Assembly (NCBI GenBank): GCA_050951925.1 | Contig: JBMNJZ010000001.1 | Coordinates: 1,116,001-1,180,000 of the forward strand | Source of the DNA: UBA1046 sp012511325 | GTDB lineage: Bacteria; Bacillota; Clostridia; Saccharofermentanales; DTU023 | Reading direction: 5' to 3' | DNA: 64,000 nt | Shown here: piece by piece, positions 7,538-16,113 of the stretch | Layout of the letters: every line of letters begins with the position of its first letter | Position numbering within the stretch: the stretch's first letter is position 1 | Notes under the pieces: model-generated | The model's input: the letters and a program-made list of their open reading frames with translations, nothing else | Database searches by the model: none | Told to the model about the DNA's origin: nothing | Made by a program: the position numbers and the translations under genes

Positions 7538-8908
7538 ATGGCTGATGGCGAGAAACTGACATTTACGGTGCGCTCACTTGGTTGCAAAGCCAATCAATAC
7601 GAAAAGGATGTTATAGCCGCGCAAATGCGTGAAATCGGCCTGGAGCAGACTGGGGAGGGAGGAGCGGATGTTTTTATCCTCAATACCTGCACGGTGACAG
7701 CTGAGGCCGGCCGAAAATCGCGTCAGATTCTAAGGCAGCTGCGAAAGCATAATCCGGAGGCTATTGCCATTGCCATGGGTTGTGAGAGCGAGCTGTTTGA
7801 TCTTACACCCTGGGCAGATATCTGTGTCGGTACCACGATGCGCAACAGTATCTGCCGGCAGCTGATTTGTCTGCTGGAGGCGAGGGGCAGAGCTGATTCA
7901 TTCAGTCCGGAGAGCAGAGCGTATGCTGAGCAACTGGCACGTCAGGCTGCGGATGACCAAGACAGTTGCAGTTTCGAAGAGCCCTTTGCTGGCGTGATAC
8001 CATCGGAAACCAGAGCGCAGCTTAAGATCTGCGATGGCTGCAACAACCGCTGCGCTTATTGCGCTATTTCCCTGGCCAGGGGACCGGTGCGCAGCCGCAG
8101 TCCGGAGTGCATCCTGCAAGAGGCCGTGGATTATGTGCGACAGGGCATTCATGAGATTGTTCTGACCGGGATCGAGATCTGCTCTTATGGCGATGACTTC
8201 CCGGCCGGCAGTCCCGATCTGGCTACTGTTCTGAAGGAGCTAAATAAAATTGACGGTTTATGCAGACTGCGACTGGCTTCGCTCGACCCTGCCCGCATTG
8301 ACGACAAATTTATCGGGGAGATTGCGCAATTGGAGAAGCTATGCGCTCATTTCCATCTGTCTTTGCAAAGCGGCAGCGATTCGGTTCTGCAGCGAATGGA
8401 CAGGAAGTACAATACCAGACAATACCTGGAAATCGTCAAGGGCTTGCGCGCCATTTGGCCGGAGGCAGGCTTTACAACCGATATTATCTGTGGTTTCCCC
8501 GGCGAAACTAAGAAGGAATTTGAGGAGACATATGACTTTTGTCAGACAGTCGGCTTTCAGAAACTACACGTCTTTCCCTATTCGCGGAGACCGGGCACGA
8601 AGGCTGCTGAAATGCCCGACCAGATACCTTCGTCGGTTAAGAAGCGGCGCGCCGGAAAATTGCTGGATTTGTCGAAGCAAATGGCTGCGGAGCAATGCAG
8701 ACGCAGAATCGGCACCGCCGCCAGTGTCCTCCTGGAAAGAGAGATTGCGCCCGGCATCGGCGAGGGCTATACCCGGACCTATCTGCCTTGTGTTTTTCAG
8801 CTGCCTGATTTAGTTCAGGAAGCTCAGGCGGGCGATCTGTTCCTGGTGCGGCTGGAAAAGTGCGAGGGGGGTGTTTTATCCGGCGTTGGCATGCTCCCTG
8901 AAGGATAA
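7538..8908 (+). CDS. mtaB: tRNA t6A37 methylthiotransferase MtaB
   Basis: Radical-SAM enzyme that converts t6A at tRNA position 37 to ms2t6A. The N-terminal methylthiotransferase domain has the three cluster cysteines C16, C51 and C82 (SLGCKANQYE, LNTCTVT, AMGCES). The radical SAM cluster motif is C168-NNR-C172-AY-C175. A C-terminal TRAM-like stretch starts near 385. 456 residues is usual. It begins 15 nt after rnr, so the two probably share a transcript. SLGCKANQYE rather than the MiaB variant supports MtaB. Confidence 0.93.
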   Translation: MADGEKLTFTVRSLGCKANQYEKDVIAAQMREIGLEQTGEGGADVFILNTCTVTAEAGRKSRQILRQLRKHNPEAIAIAMGCESELFDLTPWADICVGTTMRNSICRQLICLLEARGRADSFSPESRAYAEQLARQAADDQDSCSFEEPFAGVIPSETRAQLKICDGCNNRCAYCAISLARGPVRSRSPECILQEAVDYVRQGIHEIVLTGIEICSYGDDFPAGSPDLATVLKELNKIDGLCRLRLASLDPARIDDKFIGEIAQLEKLCAHFHLSLQSGSDSVLQRMDRKYNTRQYLEIVKGLRAIWPEAGFTTDIICGFPGETKKEFEETYDFCQTVGFQKLHVFPYSRRPGTKAAEMPDQIPSSVKKRRAGKLLDLSKQMAAEQCRRRIGTAASVLLEREIAPGIGEGYTRTYLPCVFQLPDLVQEAQAGDLFLVRLEKCEGGVLSGVGMLPEG

Positions 8909-9021
8909 GAGACATCAGGTTCCGGCAGGCGGTAGGTACGGTTAGCGCCTTCGTTAAAAAAGAAAAAAGAGCGCCATTTTGCTCAGATAATGTTATGCTT
9001 AGGGGACAGGAGGTGGAGCCC

Positions 9022-9273
9022 ATGATCAGTTCAGAGACGAATCAATTTGAAATCGGTCAAGACAGACGTCACACTGCTTATGAGATTATGGCTGAAGTGA
9101 TGACTGCGCTGGAAGAGAAAGGCTATAATCCGATCAATCAGATGGTCGGCTATTTCCTGTCCGGCGATCCCACTTATATTACAAATCACAATGGTGCAAG
9201 AGGCGTAATCAGGCGGATGGAGCGCGATGAGCTGCTAGAGGTTATTTTGCGCGATTATGTCGAACGCCTGTAG
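9022..9273 (+). CDS. ireB: IreB family regulatory phosphoprotein (UPF0297)
   Basis: Small cytosolic protein; in Enterococcus the homologue is a substrate of the Ser/Thr kinase IreK and affects cephalosporin resistance. The family signature is clear: YEIMAEVMTALEEKGYNPINQ, VGYFLSGDPTYIT and IRRMERDELLEVILRDYV. The ATG at 9022 is chosen over 8995 because AGGAGGTGGAG (9008-9018) sits just upstream, giving 83 residues, close to family length. In many Clostridia ireB is followed directly by ruvX and a DUF1292 gene; here an aldo/keto reductase lies between. Confidence 0.92.
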   Translation: MISSETNQFEIGQDRRHTAYEIMAEVMTALEEKGYNPINQMVGYFLSGDPTYITNHNGARGVIRRMERDELLEVILRDYVERL

Positions 9274-9293
9274 CGGATCGGCCATCTGACTTA

Positions 9294-10298
9294 ATGTCGG
9301 CAAGCCCCTTGGAACTGAAGTACTTGGGTGAAACAGGGCTCCTGCTGTCTGTGCTGGGCATGGGCACTTTAACTGTCTCGCCGGCGCAGAATGATTTGCC
9401 GCTGGCAGCGGCGGGCGAGATTCTGGCCTATGCGGTGAGACGCGGAATCAATTGGCTGGACACGGCTCATCTTTACAATAATTATGCGCAGATCCGGGCA
9501 GCCTTAGACAGGCTGTCTGTTCCTCCCTTAATCATGACGAAAACATATGCCTATGAGGCCGCGCAGGTCGGCCGTGACTTTGATTATGCCCGCCGGGAGC
9601 TGGGTCTGGACGATCTGGCTGCGCTGATGTTGCATGAACAGGAGAGTCCGCTCACTTTGGCTGGTCATGTTGAGGCTTTTGAGGCGATGCTGCGGTTGCG
9701 GGAGCGGGGATTGATAAAGGCTGTGGGGATTTCGACGCATTCGGTTTCAGTTATAGAGAGCCTGGTCCGGGTGCGGTCCGATTCGTCCGATGATTTTTCG
9801 ATTCCTGCGATTTATCGGGAGGCGGATTTTGTTTTTGCCCTGCTCAATCAGACCGGGATAGGTCTTTTGGACGGCAGCTGGCAAGAGATGGAGCAAGCTG
9901 CCAGGGCTGCGGAGCGCTCCGGTCTTGGTGTCTTGGGCATGAAACTCTTTGCCGGCGGACATCTTCTGTCACAGCGCGCGCAGGCGGTAAAGGCGGCATT
10001 GAGTTTGGATTTTGTTACCTCTTGGTCTGTGGGTATGGGTTCCCAGGCAGAGATAGATGTCAATTTGGACTGGTTTTGCGGCAGGGAGCCGGATCAGAAC
10101 AGTCTGGAATTAACGGCGTCTAAGCCTCGCCGCCTGGTTATCGAGTATTGGTGCGCGGGCTGCGGCAATTGCGTAGCGCGCTGCAGGAGCCAGGCATTAT
10201 ATCTGCGGGGTGGCCGGGCAGAGGTGGATCATAGCAAATGCATATTGTGCAGCTATTGCGCTGCCAGTTGTCCTTACTATGCGATTAAAATCTGGTAA
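9294..10298 (+). CDS. Aldo/keto reductase with C-terminal 2x[4Fe-4S] ferredoxin domain
   Basis: 334 residues. Residues ~8-265 form an aldo/keto reductase barrel (LGMGTLTVSP, NWLDTAHLYNNY with the Asp and Tyr of the catalytic site, MLHEQE, KAVGISTHS, GVLGMKLFAGG). Residues ~283-334 carry two ferredoxin motifs, CAGCGNCVARC and CILCSYCAASCP. Such fusions are common in anaerobes and likely pass electrons between an iron-sulfur partner and an organic substrate, but the substrate is unknown. The gene starts 20 nt after ireB and ends 26 nt before ruvX, so it is embedded in that operon. No strong ribosome binding site is seen. Confidence 0.88.
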   Translation: MSASPLELKYLGETGLLLSVLGMGTLTVSPAQNDLPLAAAGEILAYAVRRGINWLDTAHLYNNYAQIRAALDRLSVPPLIMTKTYAYEAAQVGRDFDYARRELGLDDLAALMLHEQESPLTLAGHVEAFEAMLRLRERGLIKAVGISTHSVSVIESLVRVRSDSSDDFSIPAIYREADFVFALLNQTGIGLLDGSWQEMEQAARAAERSGLGVLGMKLFAGGHLLSQRAQAVKAALSLDFVTSWSVGMGSQAEIDVNLDWFCGREPDQNSLELTASKPRRLVIEYWCAGCGNCVARCRSQALYLRGGRAEVDHSKCILCSYCAASCPYYAIKIW

Positions 10299-10324
10299 AA
10301 TCCGGAGGAGTGGAGGAGAGGGCA

Positions 10325-10768
10325 ATGACCATGGGTAGAATCATGGGTATAGATTATGGCAGCAGGCGAGTGGGCATAGCTCTCAGTGACCCTTTGGGAA
10401 TTCTGGCCAGTGGCCTGGAGACTATTCAGCGCCGCGGAGAAGATGATTCGTCTGTTATCCGGCGCATAGCAGAGCTCTGCACAGCCCATGAGGTTAAGCG
10501 GATTATACTTGGTCTGCCGCGGCGTACGGATGGCAAGAGCGGGGAAGCCGAGAGAAGTGCCCGTGATTTTGCTGCCGGACTTGCCGAGGCGACCGGATTG
10601 GAAGTGATCTTTGCCGATGAGCGTTATACTACGGTACTGGCCGGCCGCATTATGCGGGAAGCGGGAATTAAGCGCGATAAGAGACGCGCGCTTGTCGACC
10701 AGATCGCTGCCGAAATTATTTTACAGGACTGGCTGGATCAAAATCGTAAAAAGCAAAAATCGCAGTAA
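10325..10768 (+). CDS. ruvX: Putative pre-16S rRNA nuclease / Holliday junction resolvase YqgF
   Basis: RNase H-fold protein of the YqgF/RuvX family, implicated in maturation of the 16S rRNA 5' end. Seen: MGIDYGSRRVGIALSDPLG (first catalytic Asp), IILGLPRRTDGKSGE, FADERYTT (second acidic site) and ALVDQIAAEIILQDWL (third). ATG 10325 follows GGAGGAGAGG, and the upstream GTG 10310 is less likely because its Shine-Dalgarno would abut it. 147 residues matches the family. Downstream lie DUF1292 genes, as usual in Clostridia. Confidence 0.92.
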   Translation: MTMGRIMGIDYGSRRVGIALSDPLGILASGLETIQRRGEDDSSVIRRIAELCTAHEVKRIILGLPRRTDGKSGEAERSARDFAAGLAEATGLEVIFADERYTTVLAGRIMREAGIKRDKRRALVDQIAAEIILQDWLDQNRKKQKSQ

Positions 10769-10817
10769 TCGCAGTTATTGGATCTGCTCTGTCACATAAA
10801 GGTTATATTAGCTGTTT

Positions 10818-10846
10818 TTGTCTATTTGTAATCTGACATGTGATAT
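10818..10846 (+). promoter_or_regulatory. Putative promoter of the DUF1292 genes
   Basis: TTGTCT (10818-10823), 17 bp, TGATAT (10841-10846). The gene starts about 43 bp later. Moderate match. Confidence 0.4.
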
Positions 10847-10888
10847 ACTTGCTATGTTAAATAAAACAGACTTTTTTGGAGGTTTAAT

Positions 10889-11293
10889 ATGCTCTCTACT
10901 AAAAATATTTATTATGCAGCCGCTGACGAGGAAGGTTTCGAGCCGGGACTCGGCGATGAGCTTTTTGCTGATGAGGGTGCGATTGTTGTGATGGAAGATA
11001 CTGAAACCGGCGAAGAATATTTCTTCGAGATGGTTGACCAGTTTGAGTTTGAAGACAAGGTCTACTGTGTTCTGGTGACTACGACCGACGATGATGAGGA
11101 GGATGACTACGGCGAGTGGGTGATTACCCAGATCGTGGAAGATCCTGAGTCCGGCGAGGTCTCTCTTGTGAGCCTTGATGATGATGAAAATGATCGGGTC
11201 TATGAGGAATACGATCGACTCTTGGATGAATATGCCGAGGCAGAAGAAGACTACGAAGAAGACGAGAGCTACGAAGCAGACGACCAGGACTAG
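10889..11293 (+). CDS. DUF1292 domain protein, very acidic
   Basis: 134 residues with a strongly acidic composition. The core GAIVVMEDTETGEEYFFEMVDQF, then VYCVLVTTTDDDEEDDYGEWVI and the tail with DEYAEAEEDYEED, matches the DUF1292 family next to ruvX and ireB in Clostridia. Its function is unknown. GGAGG lies 7 nt before the ATG. The stop at 11291-11293 falls just where a second DUF1292-like unit takes over in another reading frame. Confidence 0.85.
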   Translation: MLSTKNIYYAAADEEGFEPGLGDELFADEGAIVVMEDTETGEEYFFEMVDQFEFEDKVYCVLVTTTDDDEEDDYGEWVITQIVEDPESGEVSLVSLDDDENDRVYEEYDRLLDEYAEAEEDYEEDESYEADDQD

Positions 11294-11609
11294 AAGCGAG
11301 CGCTCCGCGGCGGCCGATGCGACGCCCGTTGAAGCGGCTCATGATGAAGTGCTGGCGGTTTTGGTTGATGACAAGCGCGGCCGGGAATATTATGTCTCGA
11401 TGATTGATTCGTTCCAGATCAGTGGCCGCTCTTATACCGTTATGTATAATTTCGAGCCGGACATTGGCACGCATCCTGAGCCTGAATTAGTCATCATGCG
11501 CAACTATCAAGATGAAAACGGCGATCCGGTTTTTGTTTCTATTCGCAGTCGCAAGGAATTGGACGAAGCTTTTGACGAGTTTTTCCGCCGTTACGAGCAA
11601 TCGCTGTAG
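11232..11609 (+). CDS. Second DUF1292-like unit, start unclear (possible frameshift partner)
   Basis: The reading frame from about 11300 to 11609 encodes DEVLAVLVDDKRGREYYVSMID, then SYTVMYNFEPDIG and FVSIRSRKELDEAFDEFFRRYE, which repeats the layout of the DUF1292 gene just upstream. The frame is open well upstream of 11293, but there it gives a Lys/Thr-rich sequence that is a shadow of the acidic tail of the first gene. No start codon in the frame has a good ribosome binding site: ATG 11229/11232 and GTG 11349 are the candidates. It may be a separate gene with a weak start, or the second half of a tandem-domain protein joined by a +1 shift near 11290. Confidence 0.6.
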   Translation: MPRQKKTTKKTRATKQTTRTRSERSAAADATPVEAAHDEVLAVLVDDKRGREYYVSMIDSFQISGRSYTVMYNFEPDIGTHPEPELVIMRNYQDENGDPVFVSIRSRKELDEAFDEFFRRYEQSL

Positions 11610-11716
11610 CTACCGGCTGGCAGCAAGGCTATAATGACCGGTCTGACAGCTGTTTAAAGAGGCTATATTTTTACTGACTGGGAATTATGCTGGTTCTTAG
11701 TGGTTGAGGTGATCCT

Positions 11717-12643
11717 TTGTCTTTGAACGATCAGAATAAAGCACCGCTTGAGGACGGAGATTTTGTCCTCAATTCAAAGTATCCCCGTGCTGATATCTTA
11801 ACAGTGGCGGCGCCATTGCTCTTTATGCTGCTTCACGCCTTATTTCTCAATCTGACGGCGATGGGGATCGTGGTCATTTATACTTTTGTCCGGGGCATTC
11901 CCTTTTCTCTCCTCTCCAGTCAGGAGGCCATCGAGCGCCTGTTTCTGGATGCTCAAGCGCAGAACTGGGCTTCAGTGCTGTTGGGGCTGGTCATGGCGCC
12001 GGTCTACAGTCTCTATCTGAAATACCGGAGCCGCAAATATCCGGAAGTAGTTTTGCTGGACAGGGCGCCGCGGAGATATTGGCTGACTGCTTTCTCTGCT
12101 ATTATGGGTTCTCTCGGCCTGACCATGGTCTGGATTAGCTTTTTGATTAACTTGGCGCAGTCGAATGCCTGGCTGCGGACGCAATACGAAACCTATACGA
12201 AGGCGATTCAGACTCTGATCCGGCCTGATGGATATTTTTGGCTGGAAATTCTGGCAGTGGTGATTATGATTCCCATTGCTGAGGAATTGCTGTTCAGAGG
12301 AATTTTGCAAGGGGAAATCCGCCGGGTTGCCCCAGCCTGGATAGCAGTTCTGCTTTCTGCCTTGGCTTTTGCTCTCTTCCATCTCATGCCCTTTCAGATT
12401 GCTTTCGTAATCCTGCCCGGGCTGGTTCTGGCCTTGGTCTATGAGCTTACCCGCAATCTGCTGATTCCGATTTTTATGCATATGGTATATAACTTTTTCG
12501 GCAGCGGTATTTTTGCCAGATTATTCGGCTTGCCGGAGGACAATATGACTTTGTTCCTGGTGGAGATTATTTTCATTTTCATAGGTCTGTTCATGGTGAT
12601 CCGGCTGATCGGAGAGTATCGTTATCGACGGAAACAGGTGTGA
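11717..12643 (+). CDS. CPBP family intramembrane glutamic protease (CAAX/Abi type)
   Basis: 308 residues with about seven to eight membrane segments. Conserved motif 1 is EELLFRGILQGEIRR (Glu189-Glu190), motif 2 is FALFHLMPFQ (His222) and motif 3 is FMHMVYNFF (His255), the catalytic set of Rce1/Abi-type membrane proteases. The target is unknown; relatives take part in peptide processing or bacteriocin immunity. TTG 11717 is the start, with GAGGTGAT a few nt upstream. The stop overlaps the start of the next gene by 4 nt, so the two are translationally coupled. Confidence 0.85.
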   Translation: MSLNDQNKAPLEDGDFVLNSKYPRADILTVAAPLLFMLLHALFLNLTAMGIVVIYTFVRGIPFSLLSSQEAIERLFLDAQAQNWASVLLGLVMAPVYSLYLKYRSRKYPEVVLLDRAPRRYWLTAFSAIMGSLGLTMVWISFLINLAQSNAWLRTQYETYTKAIQTLIRPDGYFWLEILAVVIMIPIAEELLFRGILQGEIRRVAPAWIAVLLSALAFALFHLMPFQIAFVILPGLVLALVYELTRNLLIPIFMHMVYNFFGSGIFARLFGLPEDNMTLFLVEIIFIFIGLFMVIRLIGEYRYRRKQV

Positions 12644-15600
12644 GAATGTTTGCGGAGCTTGATTACAGATGGCGCAGAAGAATTCTGGTTACCACTGTGA
12701 TCAGTCTTCTGTTGATTGCTCTGACTGCTTTCCTGATCATACGCAGTGTTCTATTATTTTATTCCGATGATACGGCCAGAGTCTTTGAGCTGAGCCGCAA
12801 TTTTGCGGGCGATCCGGTCGCCGCTTTCGGCGTCAATCTTGAAACTGTGAGTTCCGGCAACATTATCCGTTATGGCGGCTTTGAACCCGAGGTTCTGCAA
12901 AATCAGTTCACGGTTACGGCCGGTACTGAAAATAGCTTTGTCATTCCCTCGGTTGCGATCGGCGATTCCGTTCGCAGCAGCAAAGACTATTATGAAGGGG
13001 CCGACATCCGGATCTACAGTCAATCGCAGGATAGATTTGAGCTGCGCCATGAGGCCAGGATTACAAATTTTTCCGCCGGCCAGCTGTTGAATTTTCGGCA
13101 GATTCTGTTGCCGGCTGAGATGCCGAATGATGTAGTGCTCTATGATGTTGCCGCTTATGCCAACACCATTATGCTGGTTGGCGATCAGGGTGTAATTCTG
13201 GAGATCAACCGTGATGGTGAAACCAGATTGAATCATCTCGGCACTTCATCGCGACTGACCGCGGTTGCCGGCAGTGCCGGCGGCTGGATTGTCGTTGCCG
13301 ATGACGGCAGCTATTATCTCTCCTCCGATGGCCGCAACTGGCAGCGGGAGCGGCTTGCTGATGTTTCTTTTAATGATATTATCCCGCTGCCCGCTGACGG
13401 CAGGACTGAGTACCTGGCCTGCGCCGATGGGGGAAAATTATACCGTATCGCCTACAGCGGCTTTGAGGAGATTAGCCTGGATCTGCATAATGATCTGAAT
13501 GCCCTGGCGATTTACGGCGAGCGGATCGTGCTGGCGGCCAGCAATGGTCTGATCTTATCCGGCGATCTTAATCTTCAGTTTCAGCCGGTTGCAAACCTGA
13601 CATCGTCTCATAACTGGCTGTCGCTGGCTGCCGGTACCGAGGGCTTTGTCTGCTGCGGTACTCAAGGCGGGATGGCTTATTCAGCAGACGGACTGAACTT
13701 TGAGTTGATCCGTCCCGATGTTTTGGCAGACGTTTATGGAGTAAATCCGGTCTCAGATCAGTCAGAACATGAAAGCATTATCTGGCCGGCTCTGGTCAAT
13801 TGTACCTGGCTGACCGATCAAGCGGTTCTGTTCCAGACAGCATCGGGTCAATCCTGGCTTTCGGAAGTGCCGGGTGAGCCTCTAATTGTCAGCCCCTACT
13901 TTAAGGACGGCGGCAGTGTCAATTTCATTAATACACTCCCTGGGGGGCGCATTCTTTCCGTCTATGAGAACAGTTCATTGGAGATGGCCAATCTGTCAGA
14001 TACTGTGACATTTGCGCCTGCTCTGGACAAAGGAGAGGTTCAACCGGGTGATATGATTTTGCTGGAGAAAATATCTCTGCCGCCGGCATTTGGTCAAGCT
14101 GAGACCGACTCCGCAATTGTTTCCGAACCGAAATCGCAAAATGCGATGTCTAAAGATGGATCCGAACCCGGCATCTGGTATGTGTCCGGTGGTTCTGAAC
14201 TTACTATGCAGCAAGTTGCCGCTAACAGCCCTCAGGAGCTGGGACGCTGCTGTGTCCGTTTGTCCAATGCCGGAGCTGAAGACGCGGAGGACCTAGATAG
14301 TGATCTGCTGATCGCATCATCGGGACGGGCGATCAATTCGCTCTATAACCGCATGCCGGTCTGGCTTGATTCCCGGCTAGCCCAGAAGTTGGATCTCAAG
14401 CAGAGCGGAGGCCTGTCAGAGTCATTCTATCGGCTGGAAGTCTATCTGCGCCAGGAAGGTCTCAAAAACAACAGCGTTGTGGTCTGGCTGTCCGGTTTAC
14501 AGACTGATGCCAGTCATACGGTTCAGAAGCTGGGCAATGACTGGGAAAGACATCAGTTTATTTTCGTACTGAGCCGGCACAGCGCCGACAGTGAAGTCTG
14601 GCTTAATCTCGGCTTTTCCGGCAAGGGTACTCTCTGGCTGGATCAGATCTGGTTCGGCAGCGCCGGTGATGAGCCGGTCTCATTGCCGGCTGCATTGATC
14701 GAGCAACTTGGCCGGATCGAGCCGGAGGTCGTGCGCTTTGGCTTTGTGCCAATTGGCGCTCCGGGGCAAGGCAATCACAGTTGGCTCCTTCCCGAGGGCA
14801 CCGGATCGCGAATAAGCGCCTTCGCCGCAGCGCCTGCTGTTTCAGACACGGTGGCGGATCAGTATCAGCCGGCGCAGGTACAGGAAGTACACAATCTGAG
14901 CGCAGCACTGAAGCTGTCCCAACAAATTGGCGCTGATCCTTGGCTGGTGGTTGATGCCATGGCGACAGATGCCGAACTTTTGCATCTGATTGAATTTCTG
15001 GCCGGTTCGCACAGCAGCGATTATGGACGACTGCGCTCAAAGCAGGGGGCTGTAGGGCGCTGGAGCGATCAGTTCAATCTGCTGTATCTGGAGATCTGTG
15101 ATCCGACCAATGTGTTCACTAATGATACTTCGCGCACGACCTATGTCAATCATGTGATTGATACACTACTGTCTGCGTCCGATTATAGTCATTTGGAGCA
15201 TAAGCTTATCGTTATCGACGGCATGGATTATGACGGCCAGATATTAGCCTCCAAAGCCGACTACCATGCCGGTACCCTAACGGGTTCGAATGTTTTAGAT
15301 AATTATGGTCAGTTCACCTCAACTTGGTCGGAGTTTTTTCGCGGCGTGCCTACCAGGCGCGTATTGGCAGGCAGCAATGCGCCAGAGATGATTAAGAGCT
15401 TTAGCTGGAGCAGCTACGGCGAGTCATTGCGTCTGGCTGATTATGCCGCGCTGGTCTTTGGCGAGGCGGGCGGGAGAATCAATCTGGTCTTGATTGACGG
15501 TGAGCAGATGGATTCCGAAGTGGCGGCCAGGATGTATACAGCCTTGTTGCAAGCCGGCAAAGAAATTAGCAATAAATGGGCACTGTCGCCGCCGGCCGAA

Positions 15601-16014
15601 CTCCTGACCGCAGACCGGATGACAGCAGATAAAAGCGAGGCGAATGCTGAACAATCGGCTACTGCCGCTGCAGTGTCAGATGCGGATGCCGGAAGTGAGG
15701 CAGCCCCGGAGGCGAATCTTGACGCCGCACGGGAGCCGGACGCTGAAGGTAAGATTGACCCGGATGCGGAAGAACTGCTATTATTCTCATTTATATCCGG
15801 TGAGCAAAGGACGGTGATCATGCTCAATCTCGGCGCCCAGAATATCTCGCTGCGTCTTGGCGGCAATGCGCCGATCACGCAGGGTGAGCTCTATAGCTAT
15901 GACAGCAGGGCGACATTGCTGGCGCAGGATCAGATCACCTCAGCCAATCATGTTTACCGGGTCTTGCCCGGCGGCATGCTGGTTCTGACCGAGACTGTAT
16001 CCGCTGCCGATTGA
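12640..16014 (+). CDS. Large membrane-anchored extracellular protein with propeller-like and GH51-like regions
   Basis: 1124 residues. One membrane helix near the N-terminus (about 16-38) follows a basic segment, so the rest is outside the cell. Residues ~170-360 hold repeated strands such as VVADDGSYYLSSDGRNW and AASNGLILSGD, resembling BNR/Ycf48-type beta-propeller blades. Residues ~600-690 look like a carbohydrate-binding sandwich. Then IEQLGRIEPEVVRFGFVP, PWLVVDAMAT and LLYLEICDPTNVF follow the order of a GH51 arabinofuranosidase barrel, but the Glu expected after the LEI block is missing. An Ala/Glu/Asp-rich linker (~995-1045) and a final beta domain follow. Start GTG 12640 or ATG 12646 (AGGTG 5 nt upstream). 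Coupled to the CPBP protease gene. Function unknown. Confidence 0.7.
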   Translation: MRMFAELDYRWRRRILVTTVISLLLIALTAFLIIRSVLLFYSDDTARVFELSRNFAGDPVAAFGVNLETVSSGNIIRYGGFEPEVLQNQFTVTAGTENSFVIPSVAIGDSVRSSKDYYEGADIRIYSQSQDRFELRHEARITNFSAGQLLNFRQILLPAEMPNDVVLYDVAAYANTIMLVGDQGVILEINRDGETRLNHLGTSSRLTAVAGSAGGWIVVADDGSYYLSSDGRNWQRERLADVSFNDIIPLPADGRTEYLACADGGKLYRIAYSGFEEISLDLHNDLNALAIYGERIVLAASNGLILSGDLNLQFQPVANLTSSHNWLSLAAGTEGFVCCGTQGGMAYSADGLNFELIRPDVLADVYGVNPVSDQSEHESIIWPALVNCTWLTDQAVLFQTASGQSWLSEVPGEPLIVSPYFKDGGSVNFINTLPGGRILSVYENSSLEMANLSDTVTFAPALDKGEVQPGDMILLEKISLPPAFGQAETDSAIVSEPKSQNAMSKDGSEPGIWYVSGGSELTMQQVAANSPQELGRCCVRLSNAGAEDAEDLDSDLLIASSGRAINSLYNRMPVWLDSRLAQKLDLKQSGGLSESFYRLEVYLRQEGLKNNSVVVWLSGLQTDASHTVQKLGNDWERHQFIFVLSRHSADSEVWLNLGFSGKGTLWLDQIWFGSAGDEPVSLPAALIEQLGRIEPEVVRFGFVPIGAPGQGNHSWLLPEGTGSRISAFAAAPAVSDTVADQYQPAQVQEVHNLSAALKLSQQIGADPWLVVDAMATDAELLHLIEFLAGSHSSDYGRLRSKQGAVGRWSDQFNLLYLEICDPTNVFTNDTSRTTYVNHVIDTLLSASDYSHLEHKLIVIDGMDYDGQILASKADYHAGTLTGSNVLDNYGQFTSTWSEFFRGVPTRRVLAGSNAPEMIKSFSWSSYGESLRLADYAALVFGEAGGRINLVLIDGEQMDSEVAARMYTALLQAGKEISNKWALSPPAELLTADRMTADKSEANAEQSATAAAVSDADAGSEAAPEANLDAAREPDAEGKIDPDAEELLLFSFISGEQRTVIMLNLGAQNISLRLGGNAPITQGELYSYDSRATLLAQDQITSANHVYRVLPGGMLVLTETVSAAD

Positions 16015-16031
16015 GTTCCGGACGGCGGACA

Positions 16032-16086
16032 TTGCAGTTAAGTAACTGCAAACCAATTAGTTTTTATGACGAAGGCGCTATACAAT
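16032..16086 (+). promoter_or_regulatory. Palindrome and putative promoter of uppP
   Basis: A perfect inverted repeat TTGCAGTTA-AG-TAACTGCAA (16032-16051) lies just before a promoter-like TTAGTT (16057-16062), 18 bp, TACAAT (16081-16086). No T-run follows the palindrome, so it fits an operator better than a terminator. Confidence 0.45.
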
Positions 16087-16113
16087 GGGCATAGATACCC
16101 GGAGGAGAGTTAA

